The translations under genes and the position numbers were made by a program. Below, in pieces: positions 1 to 8,780 of a stretch of DNA of 56,916 nt. How positions within the stretch are numbered: position 1 is the stretch's first letter; every line of letters begins with the position of its first letter. Source of the stretch: a virus; IMG/VR virus record IMGVR_UViG_3300006754_000019, positions 1 through 56,916 of that record; one strand, given 5' to 3'. The notes under the pieces were generated by a model. It worked only from the letters and a program-made list of their open reading frames with translations. It made no database searches and was not told the DNA's origin.

Positions 1-214
1 GCCATGACAACTCCCGACCTTTTAGGTAAAGCTCTGCTAGTAACTCCCTGTCCTTCGTACTTGTGTAATCATCTGTATATGATGGTAACTCAATCCCTAA
101 AAGTTCTTTATATGCTACACAAATTAAACCCCAACAATCCCAACTCTCCCACGTTCTACCATGAGGTTTAAAAGGGACTCCAATAGCTTTCGTACAGAAT
201 TCAGTAATATTCAT
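1..214 (-). CDS. NlpC/P60 tail protein (lambda gpK-like), 3' end beyond window
   Basis: Too short for a standard ORF list because the left edge cuts it. It starts at ATG 214-212, overlapping the TGA of the preceding gene (ATGA). The 71 visible residues contain the WDCWGL motif with the likely nucleophile Cys27, followed by a typical helix and an ELPSY-like turn. Known: NlpC/P60 proteins are papain-like peptidoglycan or cell-wall peptidases, and in lambda-like tails gpK carries this domain near the tail tip. Inferred: tail-tip assembly or cell-wall hydrolysis at entry. The catalytic His lies outside the window. Confidence 0.8.
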   Translation of the reverse strand, partial: MNITEFCTKAIGVPFKPHGRTWESWDCWGLICVAYKELLGIELPSYTDDYTSTKDRELLAELYLKGRELSW

Positions 215-681
215 GTTACAAATAATCCTTGAAATTGTGCTGGTGAAAATTGACCAATCGGAAAAGGCTCAAGAGCAATATCCTCCATTGATAAATCGCC
301 TGAGACTTTCATCATATCCCATTTAACATTTCGCAAAGTAAAGGGAGCAAAAGTTAATTCTATTGTATCAGGGTCTGCAGCTCTTATTACCGAAATTGTG
401 ATCTTCGGTGCTGTTGAAATACTTCTTATACTCTCCGCAATCTCCCTTGATACATTGTCAATCACTAACTGAGCTGATGGTGTGCCGTCTCCAGTTGAGT
501 CTGGGAGAGTTATTTCAAACGGATATGCGACAAATAAATTACTATCGCTTGTTATATTTTCGTTATTATTAACCACCCTGATGGGAGTGATATCATCATG
601 GGTGATAGTGAGCAACACAAGAAATACATCATCTGTTTCTTGTGCATATGCTGCTTCTTTAAGTGCGTTTGTTATTGCCAT
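211..681 (-). CDS. DUF1833-type minor tail protein
   Basis: 156 residues, beta-rich, beginning with a short helix (AITNALKEAAYA) and then alternating strands. The pattern matches phage DUF1833 proteins, which sit between the tape measure and the NlpC/P60 protein. Its place in the order tape measure, minor tail, this gene, NlpC is the usual position of gpL-like tail-tip hub proteins. Its stop overlaps the next start by ATGA, so translation is probably coupled. No catalytic motif is visible. The family is fairly clear; the precise tip role is inferred. Confidence 0.7.
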   Translation of the reverse strand: MAITNALKEAAYAQETDDVFLVLLTITHDDITPIRVVNNNENITSDSNLFVAYPFEITLPDSTGDGTPSAQLVIDNVSREIAESIRSISTAPKITISVIRAADPDTIELTFAPFTLRNVKWDMMKVSGDLSMEDIALEPFPIGQFSPAQFQGLFVT

Positions 682-691
682 ATATCTCCCT

Positions 692-1060
692 TTAAGGTAG
701 AACTTCTAGTTCATAAGTACTGCTCCATAATCTGTTACTCGCTGAAGAACCACTACCCTCTACATAACCCCATGTAGGAGGCTTTGTGAATCGTACTGTT
801 ATGGTTGAATCATCAACAGGGTCAGGGATAGTAAATGAACCAGAACCCTCTCCTATAGTGGTTATAAAGAAAGTATCAAATGTAGCCCTCTGTGTTCCTG
901 TTAATATCATCTTAACTTTTAAATTCCTTACGGCTGCTGTAAACAACTTTCTAACCTTCGGTGCTCCTGCTTCCATATTACTTCTAATAGTAGCTGTTTG
1001 CCTTTCATCGGTTGCTGACATAAATGCTTTTTGCGGTAAACTCGCTGGATACGCTGGCAT
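692..1060 (-). CDS. Minor tail protein, gpM-like
   Basis: 122 residues with no membrane segment. The middle has an alternating strand pattern with a GSGSFTIPDP turn and a C-terminal ELEVLP strand, as in small phage tail proteins that bind the end of the tape measure (lambda gpM or distal-tail-like). It begins 7 bases after the tape-measure stop and is followed by the DUF1833 gene, so it belongs to the tail-tip operon. The assignment rests mainly on position and size; a distal tail protein is the alternative. Confidence 0.55.
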   Translation of the reverse strand: MPAYPASLPQKAFMSATDERQTATIRSNMEAGAPKVRKLFTAAVRNLKVKMILTGTQRATFDTFFITTIGEGSGSFTIPDPVDDSTITVRFTKPPTWGYVEGSGSSASNRLWSSTYELEVLP

Positions 1061-1066
1061 CTTATT

Positions 1067-3622
1067 TTATCTCCCTGCTAATTGTGGACTCAAATTCGAA
1101 AAGGCTTTTGTCATCGCAGTGAATGTTTTAGACCCAGAGCGGATATTGTTAGCCACCTTCTCGTCTAGGATAACGTCAATTTTTCTCATGCCTCCAGATG
1201 TAGTACTCTCCTCAGTCTTAGTTCCTTCTGGTACTCCAATAACATTAACTTCTACGTTGGTATTTCCTCCACTACCTTGAAATTCTGGAAATCTATCAAG
1301 TGGTATTAATGCCTCTGTTCCTGCTTCACCGAATACACCTGCTGTGGGTTTAGTAGCTACACCACCTTTTGCGTTTTGAGGCAATCCTACTCCAAAGAAA
1401 CCCTCTCCAAGTGTAGTAACAGTTTCCATTCCCAATTGTCTATGAGTAGTTTGTCCTAAAGAATTTGTATTGGAAAAACCAAAATTTAAAATCCCTTTAA
1501 TTAATGGCTCTATTATAGTTATTTGAATTATCATCTGCGTAATCATTTTAGCAAAAGATTTTAATATCCCTTCAAAGGTAGTTTCTGCTCCAAATAATAC
1601 ATCTGTTAATGTTTGGGAGAAACCACTAGCCCATCCTTCTACCGCTGATTTCATATCATCAAAAGTATCAGTAGAGGTCTTTTTCATTTTTCCTGAAGCA
1701 TCAGCAAATTTTATCTCTGATTCTATAATAGCTCTATCAAATGTCTGTTGACCAATCACCCCTGCATCAAATAATTCTTTTAATCTTACTTGCTCCTCCG
1801 ACAGCACTTCTACAAAAGTCCTCACAGACTCCCTTACTTTTATTCCTTCATTAGTCATTTTTTTAAATTCTTCTGCTGTCTTTCCCATTCTTTTTTGTAG
1901 AGCATCGAAAGTCTTTTTTGACTCAGTATCTAAAGCACTTACTTCTATACTTGAAGAGATTGTTCGCCAAATCTCTTTCAATCTTTCTGGAGATTCTATC
2001 ATAGCTTCTTCTATCACTTTGAAACTATCCATTATTACTATCGCTGCTTTGTTTGCTTGAGTAGATGATTCTATATCCAAAGATTTATATGCTTCAGTGA
2101 TCTTTTTTAATTGAGCTACTTTTTCATTTGCAACTTCTGCATTAGCAGCTTTTATTTTATTAAGACTTTCTAATGTTGATTTCATCATCATATTATCCAA
2201 TGTCTCTTGTACTTGTGTATTACTCAGACTCTTGTGACTCATAGCAAAGGGAGAAGCATCAGAAGCAGAAGTAGATTTAGGTGTTGGCGTCCCAAGTCTT
2301 CTATTTGGTTGAGATGTCCCACTCTTTACCATTTTATCAGTGAAATCACTCACAGCGTTATAAGCATCCACTATGGCTAAAAATGCTTTAGCCACTCCAG
2401 TCAACCCTCTAACAATTCCTTTTAAGAGTAGAGTAAATGCTTCTAACCTTCCCCCACTCTTAAAAGAGTCCATAAACGCTATAGTCAATTTAGCAGTTTT
2501 CCTAATTTGAGGAGCAAGGTAAGACCCTATCTCTCTGAATAGATCATTGAACTTAGTCTTTACAGTTTTAAGTTGCTGTGATAATGCTCTTAACCTAACA
2601 TCTAATTCTTTATTGGATGAACCAAAAGAATTAATAGCATCTTTTGTTACCTTAGTTGTTTTCTCTAAGCCATTAAATACTTCCAGTAGTCTCCCTGCCT
2701 GTCTTGCTCCAGCTAATTGAGAAGCTATAAATACTTTCATAGCTGGGTCTAAAGTGGTAAAAGCTTTTTGAACTTCTATTAAAATCTCTTTTCCACTTTT
2801 TAATTCTCCATTGGCTTTGTTTTGAGAAATTCCAATGGCATCAAGGGCATCTATTACTTGTTTATTATCATCTATTAATCTAAGTAATCCTATCTTTAAA
2901 GCATTACCAGCCTCCGAGCCAGACCTAAAGACCTCTATGATAGGGGTAAGGAGTCCAGCTGTTTCTTCAAAGGAAAATCCCATCAACTTTGCTATTGGAG
3001 ATATGATAGCCATACCCCTTCCTAACTCTTTCAAACTGGTTGCATATTTATTAGATACCTCATTGAGAATATCTAATACACGACCAGCTTCTGAAGCTGG
3101 GGCTTTAAAGCCTTTAAGAATAGATATTAAAAGTTCAGAAGCTTCAACTGCCTCCAGTTCCCCTATCTTAACAAGAGTCAATGAACTTTCAACTAACTTA
3201 AAAGCTTCCTTAACTCCAAAGCCAGCTTGTTTAAAATTGGCTGCACTTTGTAGAACATCAGAAGTAGCCTCGCCAAACTTAGAAGATAACCCTTCTGTTA
3301 CTCCTATAAAATCTTTAGCATTCCCTTCCGTATCAGATAAAACTTTTTGTAAATCTAAAAGGGCATCTTCAAATTTTACAAACTCTTGAGTGCCTTTTAC
3401 AACAGCAAAAACAGATGCTCCAATAGCAGCAGTAAGCCCTACCAATCCCAATGTGACAGGATTGAACGCACCTCTTAAAGAGGTGCCCAATCTACGAAAA
3501 CTGCCCTCCATCTTACCAGAAAAGCCTTTGATATCTTTAGTAGCTGAGTTTAAATCTCTCTTCAACCCAGATGTCTTCATCCTTATTGTGCCAAATATAT
3601 TTCCTACACTAGCCATTGCCAT
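1067..3622 (-). CDS. Tail tape measure protein (TP901 family)
   Basis: 851 residues. The N-terminal region (about 1-55) is helical. A hydrophobic stretch at about 57-75 (LGLVGLTAAIGASVFAVV) is followed by the conserved TP901 core (about 85-330: FEDALLDLQKVLSD, then ATGLLTP-like repeats). Long coiled coils follow, and a glycine-rich C-terminal part contains FGEAGTEALIPL. Known: the tape measure sets tail length at about 0.15 nm per residue, so this predicts a tail near 125-130 nm (inference). It overlaps the preceding chaperone frame by 14 bases. It is the longest gene in the window, as usual for siphoviruses. Confidence 0.95.
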   Translation of the reverse strand: MAMASVGNIFGTIRMKTSGLKRDLNSATKDIKGFSGKMEGSFRRLGTSLRGAFNPVTLGLVGLTAAIGASVFAVVKGTQEFVKFEDALLDLQKVLSDTEGNAKDFIGVTEGLSSKFGEATSDVLQSAANFKQAGFGVKEAFKLVESSLTLVKIGELEAVEASELLISILKGFKAPASEAGRVLDILNEVSNKYATSLKELGRGMAIISPIAKLMGFSFEETAGLLTPIIEVFRSGSEAGNALKIGLLRLIDDNKQVIDALDAIGISQNKANGELKSGKEILIEVQKAFTTLDPAMKVFIASQLAGARQAGRLLEVFNGLEKTTKVTKDAINSFGSSNKELDVRLRALSQQLKTVKTKFNDLFREIGSYLAPQIRKTAKLTIAFMDSFKSGGRLEAFTLLLKGIVRGLTGVAKAFLAIVDAYNAVSDFTDKMVKSGTSQPNRRLGTPTPKSTSASDASPFAMSHKSLSNTQVQETLDNMMMKSTLESLNKIKAANAEVANEKVAQLKKITEAYKSLDIESSTQANKAAIVIMDSFKVIEEAMIESPERLKEIWRTISSSIEVSALDTESKKTFDALQKRMGKTAEEFKKMTNEGIKVRESVRTFVEVLSEEQVRLKELFDAGVIGQQTFDRAIIESEIKFADASGKMKKTSTDTFDDMKSAVEGWASGFSQTLTDVLFGAETTFEGILKSFAKMITQMIIQITIIEPLIKGILNFGFSNTNSLGQTTHRQLGMETVTTLGEGFFGVGLPQNAKGGVATKPTAGVFGEAGTEALIPLDRFPEFQGSGGNTNVEVNVIGVPEGTKTEESTTSGGMRKIDVILDEKVANNIRSGSKTFTAMTKAFSNLSPQLAGR

Positions 3623-3935
3623 TTTCCTTTTTAACTGATATACCGTTTAAAAGTGCTTTCATTGTTTCTATTCCTTGCTTCTTTGGTTTATCCATTCTGT
3701 AAGCATGAGGAATAAAATCCTCAGGCTTGAATGGTGTGGGAGTCTTCTTAGAATCCCTATTCACATTTCCTAATACAGAGGATATTATTCCAGACTGATA
3801 AAAACCTAACTGCGTTCCGAATGGTTTTGTCTGATAATATACCTCCCACTCTCTTAACTGTGTTCCACTTAATTCTTCTAGCAAATAATCTGGATGAGGA
3901 TAGCCCAACTCTAAGCATAAATCAAACAACATCAT
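3609..3935 (-). CDS. Tail assembly chaperone, T-like frame (DUF4035-like)
   Basis: 108 residues from its first ATG, with LSGTQLREWEVYY and a KPFG turn typical of the T part of G/GT tail chaperones. It lies just upstream of the tape measure. The reading frame continues upstream without a stop to the heptamer at 3959-3953. It is therefore probably made mainly as a -1 frameshift extension of the 3950-4306 gene: 118 + 6 + 108 = 232 residues. No convincing ribosome site precedes ATG 3935. Known: GT proteins chaperone the tape measure during tube assembly. Confidence 0.75.
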   Translation of the reverse strand: MMLFDLCLELGYPHPDYLLEELSGTQLREWEVYYQTKPFGTQLGFYQSGIISSVLGNVNRDSKKTPTPFKPEDFIPHAYRMDKPKKQGIETMKALLNGISVKKENGNG

Positions 3936-3949
3936 GTCAGTTGGGTCTT

Positions 3950-4306
3950 TTAGTTTTTTACTATAGCCTCTGTAGCCTCACTTCCTAAACCAGACATCTT
4001 TTGTGCTTTAAGAAATAGCTTATCCATTACAACAGCTGATTTAGTCTTTAACCATTCTATGTCTTCTTCTGTAAATAGCTTCTCTTTATCCTCTCCTACT
4101 ATAGTCAAAGAAAGCATCTTCATTTGAACTTTAATTAAATCCATCTCTTTATCATCACTTCCCTCAACTTCTTTCCTAAGCTCTTCTCTCTCTACTGCTG
4201 ATAAAGATTTAATAAATACTTTCCCTCCCCACTCTGGTACTTCTACTAATTCCATCTTTACATCTTTTACATTTTTGATATGTTCTTTGGTTAAGAACTT
4301 TGTCAT
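3950..4306 (-). CDS. Tail assembly chaperone, G-like
   Basis: 118 residues, charged and helical, with an N-terminal strand pair (MELVEVPEWGGKVFIKSL) followed by LSAVEREELRKE, as in phage tail chaperones that read like tail-tube accessory proteins. It sits between the tube gene and the T-like frame. Its last codons, GTA AAA AAC TAA, carry a perfect A AAA AAC slippery heptamer, so part of the product is expected to continue in the -1 frame. Known: G and GT are needed in a fixed ratio for tail assembly and are absent from the mature virion. Confidence 0.8.
   Translation of the reverse strand: MTKFLTKEHIKNVKDVKMELVEVPEWGGKVFIKSLSAVEREELRKEVEGSDDKEMDLIKVQMKMLSLTIVGEDKEKLFTEEDIEWLKTKSAVVMDKLFLKAQKMSGLGSEATEAIVKN
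3953..3959 (-). other. Programmed -1 frameshift heptamer A AAA AAC
   Basis: Read on the minus strand, the zero-frame codons are GTA AAA AAC TAA. The heptamer has the X XXY YYZ form in the correct phase, and the stop follows at once. After slippage the -1 frame reads CTA AAA GAC CCA ACT GAC ATG and enters the T-like frame with no intervening stop. A AAA AAC is a known slippery sequence. The G-to-GT frameshift at this place is conserved across long-tailed phages. Confidence 0.85.
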
Positions 4307-4329
4307 TGTACTTCTCCTTCAATTAAGTG

Positions 4330-4731
4330 TTATGATGTCTGAGTTATCTGACCATCAATTTTAATAGATGCTGCCATTGTTACCTTGTCATCTAGAGGGA
4401 CATCTAATGTAATATTAGTTACCCATCCTGAGAATGAATACTCCGTAGCTGCTGTATCAGTCAATACAATAGTATATGATTGAGAACTGCTACTTTCAAA
4501 GTCTGCATTCAATAAATCATAAGAAGCCCTAGTATAATTCATGTTGAGACTTATCTCACCACCATCTCTAAAGCCGCCAATGAACTCCCTGTACCCACCA
4601 GTAGAATCTAAGGTAGTCACATCAATCGTATCTCTTGCCTTATTAAAACCACTAATGGAATTAATCTCAGCCATTGCTACAGCACCTCTTTTGAATACTA
4701 CTCCTACACCAGCAAATGCACCACTTGCCAT
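4330..4731 (-). CDS. Major tail tube protein
   Basis: 133 residues. The sequence has the tube-protein signature DTIDVTTLDS, GGYREFIGGFRDGGEIS and a long beta-hairpin, ending GWVTNITLDVPLDDKVTMAAS. This matches lambda gpV N-domain and TP901 major tail proteins. It forms the hexameric tube rings and lies between the terminator-like gene and the chaperones, the standard order. There is no C-terminal Ig-like extension, so this is the compact form. A clear ribosome site (AAGGAGG) precedes the start. Confidence 0.85.
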   Translation of the reverse strand: MASGAFAGVGVVFKRGAVAMAEINSISGFNKARDTIDVTTLDSTGGYREFIGGFRDGGEISLNMNYTRASYDLLNADFESSSSQSYTIVLTDTAATEYSFSGWVTNITLDVPLDDKVTMAASIKIDGQITQTS

Positions 4732-4763
4732 AGTTACTTCACCTCCTTTACTCTGTTAAAAAA

Positions 4764-5165
4764 TTAAGCTGTTCTATGAATTCGAAAATTCAAAGTTAAT
4801 ATAGGTCTCTCATTAGAATCATATCCAAGTGAGATGATATCTGATGAAGCCCATATTCCAATATATTTTGTACCATTAATCGTTTGATTCTTAAACTTAT
4901 GCAATACTCCTTTGATAGTCTCTAGAGTAGTATAGGCTGTAGAGTACCCTGTTATAGCTGTCCCTCTAACCCTCACTTGTACTGTTGGAAATTCATACTT
5001 CACATCAGTAGAAGCTGGTTCTCCTCCACCAGTATCAAACACTGTAACTACTACGTCTGGGGACGATGGTTCTCTACTAATAAACAAATCAGTTCCCTCT
5101 GTCAACCCTGTAGCTGAAGAAGACAATGCCAATATTGCAGATACATCTTCTGCTGGACTATTCAT
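4764..5165 (-). CDS. Tail terminator / tail completion protein
   Basis: 133 residues. An N-terminal helix is followed by FISREPSSPDVVVTVFDTGG and a C-terminal strand pair ending LTLNFRIHRTA, the layout of phage minor capsid or tail terminator proteins (gpU-like or PF12691-like). It overlaps the preceding gp10-like gene by 4 bases and precedes the tube gene. Inferred role: capping the tail tube and joining it to the neck. DUF3168-like proteins have the same position and fold, so the exact family is uncertain. Confidence 0.6.
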   Translation of the reverse strand: MNSPAEDVSAILALSSSATGLTEGTDLFISREPSSPDVVVTVFDTGGGEPASTDVKYEFPTVQVRVRGTAITGYSTAYTTLETIKGVLHKFKNQTINGTKYIGIWASSDIISLGYDSNERPILTLNFRIHRTA

Positions 5166-5743
5166 ACTCCCAGTCTCCCTTTAATAATTGATTTAATCCT
5201 TCTAGCATTTTTAATAAAAGATTGCTCTAGAAATTTAGCCTGTCCTATTTGAATACTTGCTTTTACACTTCTCCCAAACACCTTACGCCTCCCTTTCTTT
5301 ACATGTGAAGCATTTAAATCTTCATGTACCTTTGCAGCATAACTGGCTGTGTACCCAACCTCAGCAAAAGGAGATAAGCTTGGTTTACTTCTTTTATTTA
5401 AAACATTTATATGTTGAGCAATCATAGCTTCTACATCTACTTTTCTTTTGCTCTTCTTAGATTCACTTTTAAAGTTAGGAGCTTTTGCGGCTGCTTGAAT
5501 CTTAGTCTGTTTCTTTCCTCCACCCCATATAACATAAGCACTAGCTTTTAGATTAGAAGTATCTACTGGAGTAATTCTTTGAGCATCTCCCTTAACTAAT
5601 AGAGCAGCCTCTAGAAGTCCTGAAACAGTAACTCCCTCTATATCATCTAAAGAATCATTGATGTTTTTAAGAACTGTGTCTAACCCTATCCAATCTAATC
5701 GAGTTCCTATATTAGATGAGCCTTTACCTATATTAATTGCCAT
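5162..5743 (-). CDS. HK97 gp10-like neck/tail component
   Basis: 193 residues. It carries the gp10-family pattern LLEAALLVKGDAQRITPVDTSNLKASA near residues 43-70, where a helix leads into the VDTGNLR-like turn. A basic middle (SKKSKRK) and a C-terminal helix (FLEQSFIKNARRIKSIIKGRL) follow. Known: these proteins act at the head-tail interface during tail completion. It overlaps both neighbours by one to four bases, which places it in the connector operon. It is somewhat longer than the usual 120-150 residues because of a basic insertion. Confidence 0.75.
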   Translation of the reverse strand: MAINIGKGSSNIGTRLDWIGLDTVLKNINDSLDDIEGVTVSGLLEAALLVKGDAQRITPVDTSNLKASAYVIWGGGKKQTKIQAAAKAPNFKSESKKSKRKVDVEAMIAQHINVLNKRSKPSLSPFAEVGYTASYAAKVHEDLNASHVKKGRRKVFGRSVKASIQIGQAKFLEQSFIKNARRIKSIIKGRLGV

Positions 5744-6087
5744 TATAGAATAGCCTTTCTCTCAAAGTCTGTTGCCTTTAAATTAGGAATCTTATTAAAT
5801 GCTCTTACTTCAAATGCCCCATCTACAGCTTTAGGAGAAGCAGCTGATGAAATACTTGCTAATGTTCCAAGATACAAATATCCTTCTAAGTCTACATCCT
5901 GTCCTATGTAAACAAAAGCTTTTGATACTGCTTCCCTTCCTGTACCATCTATAAATACTTCTTGATTGTCCTCCCACCTACCAGTAATTTCAACAGGAGT
6001 AGCAAATGTTCTACCCCCCCATTTGTCCTTAGTAGGAGTTCCCCAATAAACTATTGTTTGTTTATGATTACTTGTTAAAAAGCTCAT
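5743..6087 (-). CDS. Head closure / stopper protein
   Basis: 114 residues, mostly beta, with TIVYWGTPTKDKWGGRTF at the N terminus. This resembles head-tail joining proteins of the SPP1 gp16 or HK97 stopper type. It lies between the adaptor-like gene and the gp10-like gene with overlapping stop/start codons. Known: stoppers close the portal channel after packaging. The call combines position with the N-terminal pattern; no catalytic residues are expected. Confidence 0.6.
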   Translation of the reverse strand: MSFLTSNHKQTIVYWGTPTKDKWGGRTFATPVEITGRWEDNQEVFIDGTGREAVSKAFVYIGQDVDLEGYLYLGTLASISSAASPKAVDGAFEVRAFNKIPNLKATDFERKAIL

Positions 6088-6461
6088 GTCATGTCCACCG
6101 CATCTATTGTATCTATCCTCGCCCTACGCTTACCAAGTTGGGATAGAGTCCCTGTCGTATCTAACATCATTGCCTGTTGTCCATAAGTAGTAAGCCCTAA
6201 CCCTTGAAGACCAGTTGTATTAAACCCAGCATACTCCACAGCTGTATTCCCTATCCTCTCCTTCCCTGCCTGTCGTTCTATTGAAACAGCCACAAAGTGA
6301 GCAGACATCCACCTCTCTATCTCCTTCAGATGGTCTGCTGTCATTGTAGCATTCCCTCCCAACTTCTCAGTCACCAACACATTAGCTGTATTAATATGTG
6401 CTGTGATAGTTTCACTTGTACTAATCAATTCTTTTACTTCTGTTGCCGTTACTCTAGCCAT
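6084..6461 (-). CDS. Head-tail adaptor (connector) protein
   Basis: 125 residues, largely helical, starting with a VTATEVKELI helix and containing MTADHLKEIERWMSAHFVA, the layout of gp6/gp15-like adaptors that bind under the portal. Its 3' end overlaps the stopper gene by 4 bases. Upstream on the minus strand is not the capsid gene but the enzyme cassette (6462-13986), so the normal capsid-adaptor pairing has been split by about 8 kb of metabolic genes. Confidence 0.6.
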   Translation of the reverse strand: MARVTATEVKELISTSETITAHINTANVLVTEKLGGNATMTADHLKEIERWMSAHFVAVSIERQAGKERIGNTAVEYAGFNTTGLQGLGLTTYGQQAMMLDTTGTLSQLGKRRARIDTIDAVDMT

Positions 6462-7136
6462 TTAGATACTCTCCTGTTTCCAAAGTTCAGGGCTTATAAA
6501 TTCCTTTACCCCTTGTTCTCTCCATTCCAACCCTGCCCATTTAATAACTGATTCTATTTCCGTATAATTACCATCTATCATTTCCTGTGGGAACACCTCC
6601 ATGATGTCCAATCTATCTTCAAACATCTCCCTAAATCTTTTTACATGTTCCCTTACCCAAGACAACCAACCCTCCCTGTCTTTATACTTAGACATGAATC
6701 CTGTCTTTAAGCAAGATTGAATTACATCCTCACTTCTCCTTCTTACTATAATCCACTTAGCATCAGGGAAAGCCCTATCCCAAAGAGTCCACATCAAACA
6801 CATCTTCGCACCCTTGTACATTAGCGTATCTCTATCTTCTTTGTATCCCTGATACTTCATCTCCTTTAGAAACTTTTCCCTCCATTCACTACTATCTATT
6901 TCTTCAAAGTCTCTTATCTTAGGCAATGGTTTCTGTCCCATTGGGTCTGCCCCCACAGCTATCAATAAAGGTTTAACCATACCCTGAACGATAGCCCTGT
7001 TCTCAAACATACCCTTCTTGTTGTATGGGGTAGCTTGTGCTAACTTTCCTCCCCAAGCCCCACAAAGATGAACAACTCCTGCTGTCATACTTGTTCCTGA
7101 TCTAGCACACCCTGTAATGAATATGGGACTTTTCAC
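6462..7136 (-). CDS. Sulfotransferase family protein (PAPS-dependent)
   Basis: 224 residues. The N terminus reads IFITGCARSGTSMTAGVVHL, the 5'-phosphosulfate-binding P-loop of PAPS sulfotransferases. A second signature, WIIVRRRSEDVIQSCL at about residues 123-138, matches the 3'-phosphate-binding region. Known: the family moves sulfate from PAPS to sugar, lipid or tyrosine hydroxyls. It is the last gene of the enzyme cassette and abuts the adaptor gene. Acceptor unknown; a glycan made by the same cassette is the natural guess. A kinase is unlikely because the RSGTS loop is sulfotransferase-specific. Confidence 0.8.
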   Translation of the reverse strand: MKSPIFITGCARSGTSMTAGVVHLCGAWGGKLAQATPYNKKGMFENRAIVQGMVKPLLIAVGADPMGQKPLPKIRDFEEIDSSEWREKFLKEMKYQGYKEDRDTLMYKGAKMCLMWTLWDRAFPDAKWIIVRRRSEDVIQSCLKTGFMSKYKDREGWLSWVREHVKRFREMFEDRLDIMEVFPQEMIDGNYTEIESVIKWAGLEWREQGVKEFISPELWKQESI

Positions 7137-8758
7137 TTTGTAAGCTCCTTCACTTTTCTAGTTAGATATTTAGGGAAAGCATCTTTAGTATTAACCACTA
7201 AGTAAGATTTATTTCTTACTTCTGGAGGACAAGAGTTCCACATAAAATCTTTATTGTAATAATCATTCCAAATAATAACTGTTTTCTGTTTCAATACTGT
7301 TGACATAATAGTAAGCCCTGATGGATACCCTACCACACACTTACTGCCCTTAATCAATCCGAATAGTTCCTCCACACTTGTCTTCCCTCTTAGATCAATC
7401 GAAAAAGGAATGTTATTTATAACATCTGTTTGGTCTTCAAACTCACTATCCCAAACAGCCCCAGCAAATACAGGAACACTATCTGTCTCTTGGCATATCA
7501 TGTTTACAGAATTAATCATCTGTTGTTTAGTAAACTCTCCCTGCCAATGACCATAGTGACCATGAAAGAGGAAGTAGAAAACGATATATTTGCCATACTT
7601 ATTTTTACATGCTTTCTCATAGTTCATTTGATCTAAAGACTCGAACATGTCTGGAATCCAATTACAATCTAACTCTCCATCCACTTCATCTAAAGAGAAT
7701 CCATTACTTAATTGACCATTGTAGGATAAGAAATAATCACACCCACATATATCTTCAAAGACAGTCCTCCCTGCATCCCTATAAGCTTCTAACCAAATCT
7801 CCTTTGGATAGATGGATGTATTAAAAGAGATTTCTGTAGACTTTAAGAAAGGAAACAACTTCAAGAATGGAAAAGCTCTTTTATGTCCCTCCCGCTTCCT
7901 ATCTTTATTACAAGCCACATATACATCTGGAATCTCTCCTTCCTTCCCTATAGTCTCCATGAAGGATTGCATCTTTACAACAGACCAATAAGCATCTCCC
8001 ATGCCAGGAGGTACTAATATCTTTGTCCTCTTTTGCTTTGGTTTGGTACAATAGAAAACTATCTTAGACAGAACAGGCTTCTTATAACAATCAACTTTGA
8101 ATCCTGCTTTAGATAATAAGTCTATCATCTGGGTTTCATTAAGAAACCAAATGTGTTCCTCTTTCCAGTGATGCTTACCCTCTGGACAAAAGAAATTGGG
8201 AACATCTATAATACATTCCCCTCCCTGCTTAGTTACTCTGAACATCTCCTTCACAAAACTAACTGGGTCTTGTATATGCTCCAATACATCATGGCAAGTA
8301 ACCTTGTCAAACATATCTACAGGAAAGTGAACATCTTCAAATCTTTTCTTATATGTAAACTCATCACTCTTTTTATAATGATAGTCAGTTATCTCACACC
8401 CATAAGCCTCAGCCCCTATAGCCCTGCAAGCTTCAATGAATGCTCCACTCCCTGACCCTACATCTAATACTACATCTTTTTCTTTTATCTTATGAGATAT
8501 TACTCTTTGCATTCCTAAATATAAATCATGTTCATAATCTTTAGCTTTATACTCAGGATTAGAAGGAGGGTATTCTTTATAATCAATACTATTTATTCCC
8601 TGCCTAACTATCCCACACTTACATTTATAGAAGTACACTCCATTACTGGTAGTTTCAATAGTCTTACCTTCTGGAGTAACTTCATAGAGTTGTCGATCAT
8701 ATTTATTAAAATCAACACTCCCACATATACATTTTAACTTCTTTGGGTTGGTTATCAT
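7133..8758 (-). CDS. Zinc ribbon-methyltransferase-glycosyltransferase (GT9-like) fusion
   Basis: 541 residues in three parts. Residues about 1-55 form a short zinc ribbon (CIC near 10-12, CKC near 46-48). Residues about 90-240 are a class I SAM methyltransferase with VVLDVGSGSGAFIEA, then CHDVLEHIQDPVSF and GGECIIDVPN. Residues about 245-541 form a GT-B-like domain starting ILVPPGMGDAYWSVVKM with VVGYPSGLTIMST near the end, as in heptosyltransferase-type proteins. The separate gene at 9924-10802 has the same GT pattern. Inferred: adds and methylates sugars. Fusion of both activities in one chain is unusual. Confidence 0.75.
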   Translation of the reverse strand: MITNPKKLKCICGSVDFNKYDRQLYEVTPEGKTIETTSNGVYFYKCKCGIVRQGINSIDYKEYPPSNPEYKAKDYEHDLYLGMQRVISHKIKEKDVVLDVGSGSGAFIEACRAIGAEAYGCEITDYHYKKSDEFTYKKRFEDVHFPVDMFDKVTCHDVLEHIQDPVSFVKEMFRVTKQGGECIIDVPNFFCPEGKHHWKEEHIWFLNETQMIDLLSKAGFKVDCYKKPVLSKIVFYCTKPKQKRTKILVPPGMGDAYWSVVKMQSFMETIGKEGEIPDVYVACNKDRKREGHKRAFPFLKLFPFLKSTEISFNTSIYPKEIWLEAYRDAGRTVFEDICGCDYFLSYNGQLSNGFSLDEVDGELDCNWIPDMFESLDQMNYEKACKNKYGKYIVFYFLFHGHYGHWQGEFTKQQMINSVNMICQETDSVPVFAGAVWDSEFEDQTDVINNIPFSIDLRGKTSVEELFGLIKGSKCVVGYPSGLTIMSTVLKQKTVIIWNDYYNKDFMWNSCPPEVRNKSYLVVNTKDAFPKYLTRKVKELTK

Positions 8759-8780
8759 AAGTCCAAGTCCCCTTTTGTAT

